From: Fagopyrum homotropicum
Taxonomy: Eukaryota; Streptophyta; Magnoliopsida; Caryophyllales; Polygonaceae
Assembly (NCBI GenBank): GCA_033239125.1
Contig: BSWB01000007.1
Span: forward strand, 106,460,082 to 106,524,081
Length of the DNA stretch: 64,000 bases
Reading direction: 5' to 3'
Shown: positions 33,947 to 47,476 of the stretch, piece by piece
Layout: each line of letters starts with the position of its first letter
Numbering within the stretch: the stretch's first letter is position 1
Notes under the pieces: generated by a model
The model's database searches: none
The model's input: only the letters and a program-made list of their open reading frames with translations
What the model was told of the DNA's origin: nothing
Program-made: the position numbers and the translations under genes

Positions 33947-36900
33947 ATGGCCTCACATATTGTTGGATACCCTCGTATGGGGCCTAAGAGGGAGCTCAAG
34001 TTTGCTCTGGAGTCATTCTGGGATGGAAAGAGCAGTGCTGAGGATTTGAAGAAGGTGTCTGCTGATCTCAGGTCTTCCATCTGGAAGCAGATGGCAGGTG
34101 CTGGTATCAAGTACATCCCAAGCAACACCTTCGCATACTATGATCAAGTGCTTGACACCACTGCTATGCTCGGATCTGTTCCCCCCAGATACGGGTGGAA
34201 TGGAGGTGAAATTGGATTTGATGTGTATTTCTCCATGGCCAGAGGTAACGCCTCTGTGCCCGCTATGGAAATGACCAAGTGGTTCGACACCAACTAGTGA
34301 GTGTTACCCATCACCTTGTTTGTTCTACTATCGGTTCCGTTTTATGATTTTATATTGCATTGCATTCCTACTCACATGCAATTGTTGTTCTTTGCAGCCA
34401 CTACATTGTCCCGGAGTTGGGACCAGATGTGAAATTCTCCTACTCTTCTCATAAGGCTGTTGATGAGTACAAGGAGGCTAAGGCGGTACGTGCCTACAAT
34501 TGTCATTTTACTTGTCTTTGATATCTAGAAATCGCATACATCCATACCTCATTCCGTTGTGACACATCATACCTGCTGTGTTGAATTCTTGATATCGATA
34601 CCTAACAAAGGTGACTAGCCCTTTCCAAGAAAAAAAGAGGGATCAGTTCATGCTTATTTAGGCTTTACAATAGTATTGAATTTGGATTTACACTAATTTT
34701 TTAGATTTTCTGTTTGACAACTCAACTGTGATGAACTTTTCATAAAGCAATTCTTGACAATTGGGAAAAAAACTTGCATAGATTATGTCAGTTTTTTCAC
34801 AATAATGATGAACAATAAGGGTGAAACCTTTCTGCAGGTTAAGATGAGGATAATAGACTAATAGTTGGTGAGGATAGTTAATGTCATAATGATATTTCTT
34901 ATGGTTCCTTTAATTTTGGGAATTGCTCATTTGCCTGATGATGTGTTCTGATCCATGAATGATTCCTTTGTGTTAATAAGCTTTACAAGAGAAGAATATC
35001 AGTCTTACAAACTCTTAGAGCTATTTCTTTCAATTGCTTTTGTTTACCCTTACCGCCCATAGTAGTGCTGCACCTATTATTAAAAATACACTGTTGGATG
35101 ATTATGCAATGTTGCATTTGTTGTTAATGTATGAGTACTTGTTCAGATTCTAACTTTCTTCCTTCTTATCCAGCTTGGGGTGGACACTGTCCCAGTTCTT
35201 GTTGGACCTGTGTCATATTTGTTGCTATCCAAGCCTGCCAAGGGTGTTGAGAAATCTTTTTCCCTTCTTTCTCTCCTTCCCAAGATCCTGCCAATCTACA
35301 AGTGAGCCCCCACACTTGTCTATCATATATCACGTGTATTGATGTTCCTGTGATTTTATAACACAAGATTTTCCTGCAACAGGGAAGTCGTGTCTGAACT
35401 AAAGGCAGCTGGTGCTTCATGGATTCAGTTTGATGAGCCTTTGCTTGTGATGGACCTTGAATCTCATCAGTTACAAGCATTTACTGAAGCTTACTCTGAA
35501 TTGGAGTCGTCTTTGTCTGGGTTGAATGTTCTAGTTGAGACTTACTTTGCTGATGTCACCCCAGAGGCATACAAGACCCTTGTCTCCTTGAAGGGTGTGA
35601 CTGGATTTGGATTTGATTTGGTCCGTGGGACAAAGACTATTGATCTCATCAAGGGTGGGTTCCCCTCTGGCAAGTATCTCTTTGCTGGTGTTGTGGATGG
35701 AAGAAATATTTGGGCCAACGATCTTGCTGCTTCCCTTGCTACTCTGGAGTCCCTTGAAGGCATTGTAGGGAAAGGTATATGTTCTGTTTGTCAATGCTAC
35801 ACCATATTTATAGTTGTGCACAATGGTTTTGACTTACACACTTACCGTTTGATTGCAGACAAACTTGTAGTCTCCACCTCCTGCTCACTTCTTCACACTG
35901 CTGTTGATCTTGTCAACGAGACTAAGCTAGATGATGAAATCAAGTCGTGGCTTGCCTTCGCTGCACAGAAGGTGGTGGAAGTGAACGCCTTGGCAAAGGC
36001 TTTGGCTGGTCAGAAGGACGGGGTATCTTTCTTGTTTAAATGCATAAAATCTAGTGCAGTTTTTTCCTTTATAAATTGTAGTCCAATCATCTGAATTTTG
36101 GCTTAGGAGTAATATAGGCAGTTTCATTCCTGCTTCACTTCCCTTCTGATGTTGACCAGTTTTTTGCTTTCATTCCAGGGCTTCTTCTCTGCAAATGGTG
36201 CTGCCCAAAGTTCAAGGAAGTCTTCTCCAAGGGTGAACAATGCAGATGTGCAGAAGGCTGTGAGTTCTTGTTAAAAGTTTGTAATACGGCCTCCCATGCT
36301 CGTTCAAGTAGCTGTCAAGCTAATTATATATGTTTGCAGGCTGCTGCTTTGAAGAACAATGACCACCGCCGTGCAACAAATGTCAGTGCTAGATTGGATG
36401 CTCAGCAGAAGAAGCTTAACCTTCCCGTACTTCCAACCACCACCATTGGGTCCTTCCCACAGACCATTGAGCTCAGGAGAGTCCGCCGTGAATACAAGGC
36501 CCACAAGTCAGTGTCCTTTGCATGTCCCTCGGCAATAAGAATATTCTCTAAGGTATCTGATTTTCAAACTTCATTGCTTTTACCAGGATTTCCGAGGAAG
36601 AGTATGTCAAGTCTATCAAGGAAGAAATCAACAAGGTTGTCAAGCTTCAGGAAGAGCTCGACATTGATGTCTTGGTTCATGGAGAGCCTGAGGTGAGTTT
36701 CTTTTTCCTAGACATAACCATTTGAAGTTCCTTCAAGTTCAGTTTGCTGATTCTGTGTAATGTGGTTTCATAGAGGAACGATATGGTTGAGTACTTTGGG
36801 GAGCAATTGTCTGGTTTTGCCTTCACCGTCAATGGTTGGGTACAATCTTATGGTTCTCGTTGCGTGAAGCCACCCATCATCTACGGTGACGTGAGCCGGC

Positions 36901-37744
36901 CCAAAGCAATGACCGTTTTCTGGTCGTCAATGGCTCAGAGCATGACTTCCCGCCCAATGAAGGGTATGCTTACCGGGCCTGTCACGATTCTCAACTGGTC
37001 CTTTGTCAGGAATGACCAACCCAGGTAAATTACATTTTTAAATGATCCAAATGATCATTGCTTTAACTATGAGTAACATTCACGTGTGTATCTGTTTCAG
37101 ATTCGAGACCACCTACCAGATCGCCCTTGCTATTAAGGATGAAGTGGAGGACCTTGAGAAGGCCGGAATCAATGTCATCCAAATCGACGAGGCTGCTTTG
37201 AGAGAAGGGTTGCCGCTCCGAAAGTCCGAGCATGCATTCTACTTGAAATGGGCTGTTCACTCGTTCCGCATCACCAACTGTGGGGTCAAGGACACCACCC
37301 AGGTCTGCCTTCCATCCATTCGTAGGTTTGAAGTTTTACATCAATTTACACTTACAAAATATGTTGTTCAAACAGATTCACACCCACATGTGCTACTCCC
37401 ATTTCAATGACATCATCCACTCCATCATTGACATGGATGCTGATGTGATCACGATCGAAAACTCTCGTTCTGACGAGAAGCTCCTCTCAGTTTTCCGCGA
37501 GGGAGTCAAGTACGGCGCAGGAATAGGGCCAGGTGTGTACGACATCCACTCTCCTAGGATTCCATCCACAGAGGAGATCGCTGACAGGATCAGGAAGATG
37601 CTTGCGGTGCTGGAGACCAACATCTTGTGGGTCAACCCGGACTGCGGTCTCAAGACCCGCAAGTACGGCGAGGTCAAGCCTGCCCTTCTCAACATGGTTG
37701 CTGCTGCCAAGCTTCTTCGCCAGGAACTTTCAGGTGCCAAGTGA
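33947..37744 (+). CDS. METE: Cobalamin-independent methionine synthase
   Basis: Transfers the methyl group of 5-methyltetrahydropteroyl-triglutamate to homocysteine, making methionine. Eleven coding exons: 33947-34296, 34398-34485, 35174-35301, 35383-35774, 35859-36022, 36179-36259, 36340-36506, 36587-36692, 36774-37024, 37101-37302 and 37376-37744, all with GT-AG borders. They sum to 2298 bases, 765 residues plus stop, the normal plant length. The N-terminal Meth_synt_1 domain starts MASHIVGYPRMGPKRELKFA. The C-terminal Meth_synt_2 domain starts near residue 430 (LPTTTIGSFPQT). Zinc ligands His647, Cys649, Glu671 and Cys733 are all present (THMCYSH, TIENSRS, NPDCGLKTR). No transit peptide precedes the MASHIVGYPR start, so the product is the cytosolic type of the activated methyl cycle. 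The frame is intact. Confidence 0.97.
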
Positions 37745-38258
37745 GAAGAAGGGTTACTGCTGTCAGATATCGAGAAATTTGTATTTCACTGATTGAATAA
37801 TCTCATGAGTAGATTTTGCGAGCATTAGTTTCTTACATCAACTCTTTGTATCTCTTTAAGAGAAATCAATGATGCCATTCACTTGTTTGCTTTTTATATC
37901 ATCCGTTCCCGTTGGATTTGTGTTTAGATTAAATACAACAAAACAACATTACTTGGAGCACGTAAAACTTGTAGGGAAATTGCAAAAACTTCAAAGAGGA
38001 ACTTCTTTGATCATATTAGCAAAGGGGTAAAATCTATATTCATAATTAAATAAAAAGAGAGGATTTACAAGGCTAGTTGTGCAGCAAATTGTGCAGAAGA
38101 TATAATTTAGCAGGTAAACGACTCTCACAAACTGTGCAAAACAAGAAAGCCTCCACGACTCCCGCTCAAGATCTTGATACAAACTTAATCTGCAGATAAA
38201 TGTTCAGCCATCAATCAGCTTTATGGAATTTACTACTCATACGGCGCGTAATAACTGA
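37745..38258. other. Convergent 3' regions of METE and the RRM gene
   Basis: About 515 bp between the two stop codons. Holds the METE 3' UTR (a weak aataat signal near 37796) and, on the other strand, the presumed 3' UTR of the RRM gene. Nothing else is evident. Confidence 0.6.
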
Positions 38259-41200
38259 TTACTTACATCTACGGAATAAAGGACTGCTACCATGAGCTCT
38301 ACCCCGAGGCTGCAAAATAGAAGACCCGTAAGCAACATGACATAGGTGCAAAACACTAACCACGTGAGCTCTAGCACGACGACTACCAAAGCAATAACCA
38401 CATGTTGCATGAATCAGGTTCATTCATGGATTTTGAACATTGAAGAGAAAGAAGTATCAGACTATCAGGTAACAGCTTCTTGAGTGACCGTACAAGGGCC
38501 CATTTGGTTTCAAGTCCGGAAATGGATACGGAATGAAAATGAAGTTATCCACTCAAATGTCGTTGTTCATTCGTAAAAATAATCTATAAGGTTCATGCTT
38601 TCTCATTTTCAATGGAAAATCTATTTCCTTTCCCAATCAAATTCTACTCCAACTATAAGGAATGAACAAGAGCATATACTCTTTTATTTGCACTAATGGT
38701 GCCCTAATGGGTAATGTCAAACATGCACTGCACATGGAGTAAAGAACCAAATCTTCAATCAACGAGGGTATGAATGAAAGAATGAGTCGACAAAAGAAAG
38801 AAGCAAAAGAACACCGCATCAATTTGAAGTTACAATTTAACATCAAGAATCATGTATGACATAGATGTAAATTTATACCTCGTTTCCTAAATAATTCCGA
38901 GCTCCACTATAAGGTAAATCTGATAACAAACAAAGCTCATCAGGTTACAACTCACATTTGAACAACTGTGAATGTGGTCATTTTTATTAACTTACCAGAA
39001 GGATAGTTAGCCTGACCCTGATAATATCCTGAGGGAGCAGATGTGACGTGTTGGGGATGAGCACCATATCTGGATGAAAACGTATAAAAAAAAAGGATTA
39101 TTTTTCCTGTGTTGGATAATTAAATGCAAGTTACAGTGTAAGAATATACAAAATCCGAACATGCACGAATAACCAACCTTGAGCTTGAGGGAAAAGTGCC
39201 TTGAAAGCGTTGATTTGGATATCCACTCATTTCAGAATACACAGGATCCGGGTCCTGCAATCAAGTGTAAGAATTCAGGAAAGTAGAAACACAATATGTA
39301 CAATCAAACAGATATAAATTAACAAGACTGACCAATGTTGAAATGGGACGCTTCCTGCCAGAAAAAGTGGTGGAATGACCAACATTAAGGGGACCTGTAA
39401 ATGAAAGATCAAGTTAACTACTTGTATAACCTTTGTGATTCCCTAATAACTTTGGAAGTCACAGAATAATTTTCCTGGTAGCAGTAACTGAAAGTAGCTA
39501 ATAAATCAATAAAGTCATATGCAACACACGCGACTTTCAAAAAAGGCCTTCATGCAGGCCTCGTAGAGGTTACAACTAAGCAAGAACCGGACTATATAGC
39601 CCAGTCCACATGCTCGTCTAGAACCGAGGCTCCTTTCCATCTTTTTCAGTGAAGAACAAATTCAATATAGTGAAGGTAGGTGATGCACATAGCATAAAAA
39701 GTTCCTTTTCATCATTTAATGATATGACAATCTTATAAAGATCCAGGGCCACTTTTAAGAAACTATCATTTAACGTATATTTTCAGTGATGAAGAGACTT
39801 AGCCTTCTGTATAGTGAACAATATAATTTTTTCTAATATTCCTTTACATGCAACATATATTGCATTATATTTCAGTTGAATATCATTTTGATGTCTAGTC
39901 CTCTCCATTAGAAAATTTTAAAAAGGAAAGTACCGGCATAGACTTATTGAAAAGAAAACATTTACTTCCCCTGTGTGAAAGAAAACAGTTAAAGGGAAAA
40001 GTTCAAAAGTGAGACGTAGCCTACTGCTGTAAACGGGCTCAAATATGTTTAAAGATAAGCAAACCCCAAAAACCTGAATGTGGCGGCCTCCACGAAACTT
40101 GCTCTCTCAAAAGATGTACTACTTCAGGATTTGTTGAATATCTTTCATCTCTATGAACAACTGTCTGATGAACCTCTGGTCTATGAATGCCATAGTAAGG
40201 TATACTTTGCCTCAAAATCACACTAGCTGCATTGTTCCTTGGGTCAAATTGCCTTGAGAACACACTAGCTGTGTTGTTTCTTGGGTCAAGTTGCCTCGAA
40301 ATCACACTAGCAGCATTGTTTCTTGGACCAACTTGCCTCGAGATCACATTAGATGCGTTGTTTCTTTGGTCAATTCGCCTCACGGTCACTTTACCTGTAG
40401 TAAGCATTATAGATCAAAAACAAATTGAAGAACTAAAGAATCATCAATACCCCAGCAAAAACACATTTTTGCAGATAAATGCACTCTCACTTGCTCATTT
40501 ACTTTTTTAAAATTTTGTGTTGACTGAAAAGAAATTGCCATTGGTACAACGAACTGAAAAAATCAGGGAAACAACTTGATAGTGTTGGTGGGGGTGTCTG
40601 TGGGCCGTGCGTATCCATATTCCATATGCTCCATTGTCTTCCAGAGTATTCATTTATTTACCTTGTTTTGGTTTTGGCCTTTCCTTTGGAATCTCTTTAG
40701 TAATAGGCTTTGGAACTTGTTTAGGCTGCTTGATTGAGACCGGTCTAGCAAGAGACACCTTCATAATCATCTAAAAGAAAGAAGTTAAAGAAAATATTCA
40801 AGGATGAAACTGAACGATCAAGGAAATCTACATATTGTAAAACCTTTGTTCCTTCATCATTCTGTGATTCGTGCTTAAATGACTCAATGCATGCAATAGC
40901 AGCCTCTCGGATTTTATAGCTGATAAAAGCGTAATCTTTCCTCTTAGCATTACGCAGATTCCTAGCAAGAACAATATTATCTATTTCCCCAAACTTCTTA
41001 AAGTGCTCCTTCACTTTCTCTTCATCCCAAGTCGAAGGTATATATTCAGCATAAACAGTTTTCACCTGCAGATATTGAGTGAAGAAAAATAGGTCACGGT
41101 AAGGATTCAGCAACATTCCAACAAAAAATTATATAATTTCAGGGTGATGGTTGGATTCTTTGTTTTGAAAACAAAATTCCTAGTCATAATATAAAGAAGA

Positions 41201-44200
41201 CCTCAGATATATACATAAATGCTAAAAGGCATCCAGCACGGACCTTTTGCATTTCTGCTTCATTTGGCTCACTCAATGGCCCAGCCCAATCAACTTTCAT
41301 TTTTGAATTCTTCCCCAAAATATCTTTCTTTTGAAGCTTCTTAAAAGCAACCTGAGCAATTCTGCAAGTCTCAAATTCAACAAATGCATATCCACGATTG
41401 CGCTCCTTGTTCTCAGGATCCTTCATAACCAAAACATTATCAACTCCCTCGATCCCTATATCATGCAACAACTTTGCAATCTAACCAAACAATAAATTTC
41501 AGTCAGCTAAGGTATTCCAGAAATTTTGGTATTAATCAAACAACAAAATCAGGGAGCTTACATCCTCATCTTTCCATTTCTTATCAATGCCACCGAGGTA
41601 TATCGTGTCGTTACCTTCCAGAGGTACAGCACCACACTGCTTTCCACAGATCTAATAATTTCATGTATTTGGAAACAAGAAAATAGATCACAAACAGACC
41701 CCAACAAATAAAGTGATGTAATTACAAGAAGTAAAGCTTTACAGACATCCAGAACAATAGAAGTATTTTTTTACTTGCACTTGGGGGATGGAAAATAAAA
41801 TGGAAACAAAACCTTGGAATTCACTTCGACTTAGTTCTGCATTGAGTCACTGGCAAGTAGGGGTATTATACGAGCCGAGCATTGGGATGCTCAAGCTCGG
41901 CTCGTTTAAACGAGCCAGAGTCGAGCATGACCCGAGCCCAAGCCGAGCCTAAATTTTATAGGAGCTTGAAAATGTGTTCACATTCGGCTCGCTTAGAAAG
42001 TGAACGAGCTCGAGCCGATCCCTTGGGCTCGGCTGAAATAATGCTCTTATAGTGTAATTTTAGCCGAACAAGCCGAGCATTGACAAGCTCAAGCTCAGCT
42101 CATTTATAAATGAGCCGAGTCTAAGTTTTATACGAGCTTTAAAATATGTTCATATTCGGCTCGTTAAGAAAACGAATGAGTTCGAGCCGAGCTTTTGACG
42201 AGCCGAACACGAGCTGATCCCAAGTAGTTTGTCTTATCTTACATAACTACTGACAATTGCCAACAAGTGGGAGAATATGTCTATTGTCATGTCAGTGACC
42301 TACTGCATCTGAATATATAGCCACATATATTTGGTTTTGCACGATTATAACTAAAGCAATTTGAATAGATGGATGATGAGTTTGCAGAACACAAAACAAA
42401 TGCTACAAGCTAGAATTTCACTTTCCATCCAAAAGGCATTAGACAATAGCCCTTACACTGATTTAAATTTTAATACTTTATGCCACAATAAAATCACTAT
42501 GTAATGCATAGCACGAACTACAAAAAGATGCAAAAAACAGAAACTCTAGAAGATCCTTCTAGACTTAAACAAGAAAAATGGATAATTGTACAAAAGATAG
42601 ATGTATAGCTATTGTTGAGACAAAAAGATAAGCCTTTTAGAATATATGCAAGAAAATAGTAAAATAAAAAATAGATAATGTAACCAGAATAAGCTGCAAA
42701 CATTAAATAAAAACACAAACCATTATTTATGTTATTTTACAGCTTTAACAACCAAGATCGCAATTATCAGTCGTTATCTCTTTAAAAATTTTACCACCCG
42801 TACTTCCGTTGCCATTGAGGTTATGTCAAAATGGGGTAAAATGACCAAATTACCTGTGCCAAAATCAAACCTTATGCAAGAATGCAAGATAAAGGTAAAA
42901 AAAATTTATCATCCAATCTGTTACTATTTATATTGGATAACTATTTACATAGAAGTAGAAGGTAAAATCAGATCCGAAAAGTAGACAAGGAAACAAAAGA
43001 GGGAAAGAAAAAATATCCATTTCTTTTATATGCAATTTCCTTTCAAAAAATATAAATAAAACGACAAAATTTCAAAGACAAAACCAAAAACAATTTAAGC
43101 AGTGAAAGTAAAACAACAATAGAATGATGCTCACAAAGAAAAATCTTACAAAACCCATTTCATTTCACTGAAAACTTCAAAATGTACTGAAAGGAAGGAC
43201 TTCTTTTGGTGGACAGCGGTAGCTACTTGTTCAAATTTGGGGATAGTGGTGGGCTCGGTGGTAGCAGGCCCTTTGCTAGAGATACAGTGCTATCTGACAG
43301 AGGCAGAGTGGATGGAGGAGAGGATATCCTGGATGTGGATGGAAGAGGTCAAGATTTGGGGAAAGATCTGTGGGAATTTCATTTCGGGAAGACAAAAAAG
43401 GTAGGGAGGGATATGATCCGTGGAGGCTCGGTAACAAGGAGATATTCCTGGAATGTAGTTTTAAAATGATACAGGAAAATAAGAAGAGTTTGCTTAAGTT
43501 CCATTTACTTGCATGTGGATTGAATCATTTGGCATCATGTTAAATATTGACTACCTCTAGAGACTTCTTAAAGGAACACACATCCACCTCTTACTAGGTT
43601 GAACTTCATGAGTAAAGCAGGAAGATTAATGCCACATAATTTAATGACCTAGTGTTGTCAGCATCGTATAAGCAAACAAGAACTAAGCCAAATGTGAAAA
43701 TGAAAACTACCTGAATCGATTGATATACATATTGCCTTGTGTTCCTTCAGGTTAAGACAACATCAAGTGATACTAACAAAAACGAAAGAAGTAACAAAAT
43801 TGGATGGATGCAACGAAATACCTCAACAGCGGAAAACTTCTCCAAAGCCTTCCTAGCATCAACTGCTGATGCATAGCGCAGAAAGGCATAACCTTTGTTC
43901 TTTCCAGAATTGCCATTCATTATCAATCTCACGTCTAAAACCTCACCCACTTCCTCAAAAACTTTTCTAATGTCCTCCTCCTTTGCATCCTTATCTAAAC
44001 CTCCCAAGAATATCTCTCTCTTCCTCCGCCTCCGCCTTTCCATTGCCTCCATTTCAACACTACAATACAATCCGTCACCCATTTCATCTTCTAGCGTAGC
44101 TACATTATCACCATCTTGGCCCTCATCAACCCTTTTGCCTTCATTCTTGTCCTCTTTCCCTCCTGCATCAGAAGCTCCACTTGGATCCTCCTTCACCTCT

Positions 44201-45321
44201 AACTCCTCTGTCCCTTTTTCTCCATCTCCTGATGTAGCCAAAGCTTCTAATGGAACATCAGTACCTGAATTCTCAAGTTTAACCCCACCATCCACATTTT
44301 CATCTGCCTCCATGGAAGCACCTTCGCCCTGAACTTGAACTTCCAAATCCTGCTTGTTTTCAACGTTTTGATCGCAACGATCCAATTTATCCTGCAACTT
44401 CTCGACTTCCATGGATAAAGAAACACCACAACCTGAATTCTCAGGGTTACGCTCACCAACTAAACCATCCGAATTTTCATTGAACTCAATGGAAGCACCC
44501 TCGTCCTGAGCTTGAACTTCAGAACTATGCGTGTTTTCAAAATTTTGCTCGCAAAGATCCAATTTTTGTTCGCAGAGATCCAACTTTTGCTGCAACATCT
44601 CGACTTCCACTGATAGAGAAACATCAGTAGGTGATGTTTCTGTGTTTGAGGAGAGGGTAACATTCCGTTTATCCTCTTCTTCCTTCACACCTGAATTCAA
44701 ACAATTTGACGTAGAACATGATATAGGAACAGTCCCCTCATTATTAACCACGGGGACCCCTGATTCATCAATCCTAGAGTCAGGACCGCCTTTGATAATC
44801 TTCCTCGGAACTTTCTTAACGATCTTTTTGACAATCTTTACAGTCTTCTTCACCACTCTTTTCGTTTTCACACCGGTTCCTCCATTAACAACTCCCTTCG
44901 CGGAAGCTTCAACAGCAGTTGCCACCTTCCCCAGTTCTTGTTCTTGGTCAGTCCCAGAATTAGGGTTTCTCAATCCATCCGGATTTCGAGAAGGAGAAGC
45001 CGGGTCGGAAATCACGTCGTTAGAAGGCTGTTGGACGGAAATAGTGGGAGCATCCAAGTCGGCATCTTTTGGGGGAGGGTTGGAGTACGACGACGTTCCA
45101 CTGCCCGGCAAAGACGCTATCGGGCCAAGAGAACCGGTGATAGGAGGAGTCTGTGGAGGGAAACCCATGGTGCCGGGGGGCGTAATGGCGGCGGAACCGT
45201 CGTTTACCGGCGGGGATTGGTCAGTATTGAGAGAATGAGGAGTTTCTTGGGTGGATCCACGGGCGGCAGCGCGGGTAACGCGCCGGGCACCACCGCGGGA
45301 GGCTGACTTCTTCGGTGGCAT
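38259..45321 (-). CDS. hnRNP R/Q-like protein with three RRMs
   Basis: Eleven coding exons on the minus strand: 45321-43822, 41651-41562, 41480-41244, 41065-40844, 40770-40662, 40394-40074, 39394-39333, 39254-39178, 39069-38996, 38919-38879 and 38309-38259. They total 2784 bases, about 927 residues. The start MPPKKSASRGG is chosen over an in-frame ATG 45 codons upstream (45456), whose extra residues look like untranslated sequence. Residues about 155-180 are a Lys/Val-rich basic run. About 230-430 is acidic with heptad-like LQQKLDLCEQ segments. RRM1 is at about 435-505 (IFLGGL, KGYAFLRY), RRM2 at 516-600 (IYLGGI, RGYAFVEF) and RRM3 at 612-683 (VYAEYI, KDYAFISY). The tail has 14-residue repeats and ends PLFRRCK. 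It probably binds RNA in the nucleus. Closest in layout to the Arabidopsis At2g44710/LIF2 group; the exact orthologue is not settled. Confidence 0.88.
40210..40377 (-). repeat. 42-bp x 4 coding repeat in RRM gene exon 6
   Basis: Four tandem 42-bp units encode a 14-residue motif, consensus DPRNNAASVISRQ with a variable first residue. The arginines and the PRNN core are kept in all units, and the frame is preserved. Confidence 0.9.
41652..43821 (-). other. Intron 1 of the RRM gene (2.17 kb)
   Basis: Donor GAG|GTATTTC at 43822/43821 and acceptor ATTATTAG before 41651. Besides the MITE it contains AT-rich sequence. At 43206-43469 there is an 87-codon plus-strand open frame, rich in Gly/Asp, with no recognised domain. 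I leave it as unsupported. Confidence 0.75.
41861..42220. mobile_element. hAT-like MITE in intron 1 of the RRM gene
   Basis: A 360-bp block built of repeated cgagccgagc/gctcggctcg words is bounded by direct repeats caagtag (41854-41860 and 42221-42227), a 7-bp or imperfect 8-bp target duplication. The left end gggtattatacgagcc and the right end (reverse complement ggatcagctcg) are weakly inverted. No ORF. The word content is like common plant hAT MITEs. Confidence 0.65.
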
Positions 45322-45456
45322 TGATTGCTGGAGGAGAGAGCTGTTGAACGACGGACAAAACTGCGTACGGTTGGATCGCCGGCGACGGTGGCGGTGAAAT
45401 TGTGTGATTTTGTTCCGTTTATTAGAGGAAAGGGTGATGTGCAATTGATTATGCAC

Positions 45457-46792
45457 ATTCAGTTTCCTTTAGTGTTCATCTTGTAGGTTTCTGTCTTCAA
45501 AATCAATATAGTATAGTTTTCTTTCCCCAAAAGATATCCCAACTCTAACATCTCCACATATGAAAATAAGGTACTACGGTGATAAATACTTTTAAAACAC
45601 CTTTGGCATTAAACAACCGTGTACACGTGTAACGTCGATAACTAACGTCGCTATAAACATTTTCGAGAAGTGTGATAATAAGTTGTATGTTCAGATTTAA
45701 AACCACACGTGTGTCTATATCAGGTTAAATTAAGACCTTTCAAGTTATTACATAACGCCATCAAAAGTAACAGACTAAAAAAACCTAAAACACGGAAATA
45801 GTATGTGTCACACGCGCCCCTCTTAAACCATCAAACTCCCGAAAACGCTACCCTCAACCATTAGGGCAAACTCCATCTCTTCGAATGAGATCTTCTTTCA
45901 GATCTCTCGATCTTCCTCCATCACCGAAATCATGTTACTATCAGTCGAATAAACTCTCTCTCTCTCTCTCTCCCTCTCCCTCTCCCTCTCTCTACTTGAT
46001 TATTCTCTACTTTGCTTCGATCTCGCAAAAAACGACTCTTTGATAACTCTAACTATGCAAATCCAAAATAGGCTTCATAATGCTAACCCTCTTGTGTTGT
46101 GTTGTGGATTAAATCCATAATTATCTCCCCTCCTCCCACTAGATTGATGATGGGAGACTTTTATGTCGCCACCCTAGTGATACTACTATGGAAAAGTTTT
46201 TTTTGAGAAGGGGAAGAAAGAAGAGGAAATGAAAATCTTTACCACTATTGATGGGGCTATTGTCCTTTGCCTTGCACTGTTTCTACTTTTCTGAGTTTTC
46301 GAGGGGTCGTCCGTTGCATGTACGGGGGTTTTCATTGGCTAACTCTTGTGTCTACCGATGTTATTGGGTTTATTCTCGACGTTGGGTCCCTTCCTCCATA
46401 TCGAGCAACTAATCTGTCAGGTAATTTCTTAAATTTTTTCTTGAAATCTAGACCAACTTTATTTTGTCTACACCTATTATCCCTAAGAGGAACTACTCAT
46501 AATCTGAAATTTGATAAACCGACCTTTCATTGTCTATATGTGGTTTATGCTGTCAAAAATTGCCTACTTAATTACCCTTATAATCTGGTTTTATAAATGG
46601 TCTTATTTAGAAATGCACTACTCACCCAAAGTTCGTGTATCTACTCCTAAATTGTTGCCTTCTCTCAAAAAAATCTCTTGTACCCTTCTCGATATGGATC
46701 CTCAAAAAAGCTCTTTCAAAGAAGCTCTATGTTCTGATGTTAAAGACACTATGATGACTAAAGATGAGAAACCTTCTTAACAACACCAAAAG
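45457..46792. other. Intergenic region upstream of the RRM gene
   Basis: Presumed promoter of the minus-strand RRM gene near 45460-45600, with no clear TATA box seen. A CT microsatellite lies at 45954-45993. From 46200 on, AT-rich sequence has short plus-strand frames (46267-46596, 46511-46780) that may be the decayed front of the DUF4283 remnant to the right, but no domain can be shown there. Confidence 0.5.
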
Positions 46793-47476
46793 TTGAACAA
46801 CACCGGTGGGAAAAACGTTAAAAACATTCTTGATCAACATCAAGTAAAGAACAAGTGTGCTAACATAAATGAAGGTAACAATTCGAAACAAGCCAAACTC
46901 GATGACTATCTTTCAAGCCTTGTCAAAGTTAAAAATGATTTTAGAAAACAAAAACAATCCTCCCTCATGGGTTGTCTTTTGGGTGAACCTATGGATATAT
47001 CGACGTTGAGAACCAAGCTTTTATATGAATGGAAAACATTAAGGGGAAGGTTATGATTATTGTTAAACCTAACTTTTGGTTTGGAGTGAACTTTTCTAAC
47101 CCTCTGGACCAAAAAAATATTTGGGATGCTAGACCCTATAATGTTTTTGGCCAACTCATCATCCTCAAGTCATGGAAACCAAATTTTAACACTTTCTTAG
47201 AAAGCAACACCTTTGTTGATTTCTAGATTAGAATTCCTCAACTTCTTGCTGAATGTGTCAATAAAGAGGCTATCAAATTAGTCATCGAAAATATTGGTGT
47301 AGGTAATTTTATCAAACTTGATTCTTTTTTTGTATAAAGGTAGGGGTGTTAACTTCACTAGAATTTGTATCAATCCTGATGTTGCTGAAAAAGGGTTAAA
47401 CTTGTACCTATACGTGATGAAGATGAAAACCTTAAGTAATTCCCTATATGGTATGAGGATTTCTCTAGTGGTGGTT
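46793..47476 (+). pseudogene. DUF4283 (LINE ORF1-type) remnant
   Basis: Plus-strand fragments in two frames read LDDYLSSLVKVKNDFRKQ, then KPNFWFGVNF, WDARPYNVFGQLIILKSWKP, F-stop-IRIPQLL (usual FWVRIPxLP), and after a frameshift NFTRICINPDV and FPIWYEDFSSGGC. This order matches DUF4283 proteins, found as ORF1 of plant L1-type LINEs and in zinc-knuckle transposon proteins. The sequence stops where an A-family LTR (TGTAACACCCC) begins, just before the expected zinc knuckle. Confidence 0.65.

Noticed and set aside
43206..43469. 87-codon Gly/Asp-rich frame in intron 1 of the RRM gene
   Set aside because: No domain, no splice links, opposite strand to the gene. Kept only as a note.
43895..45306. 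Long plus-strand frames (145, 235 and 122 codons)
   Set aside because: They are antisense to exon 1 of the RRM gene, which has clear RRM1 motifs and splice sites.
45322..45456. Alternative upstream start of the RRM protein (MHNQLHIT...)
   Set aside because: In frame, but the 45 extra residues look like translated leader and the MPPKK start resembles related plant proteins. A transcript could still show otherwise.
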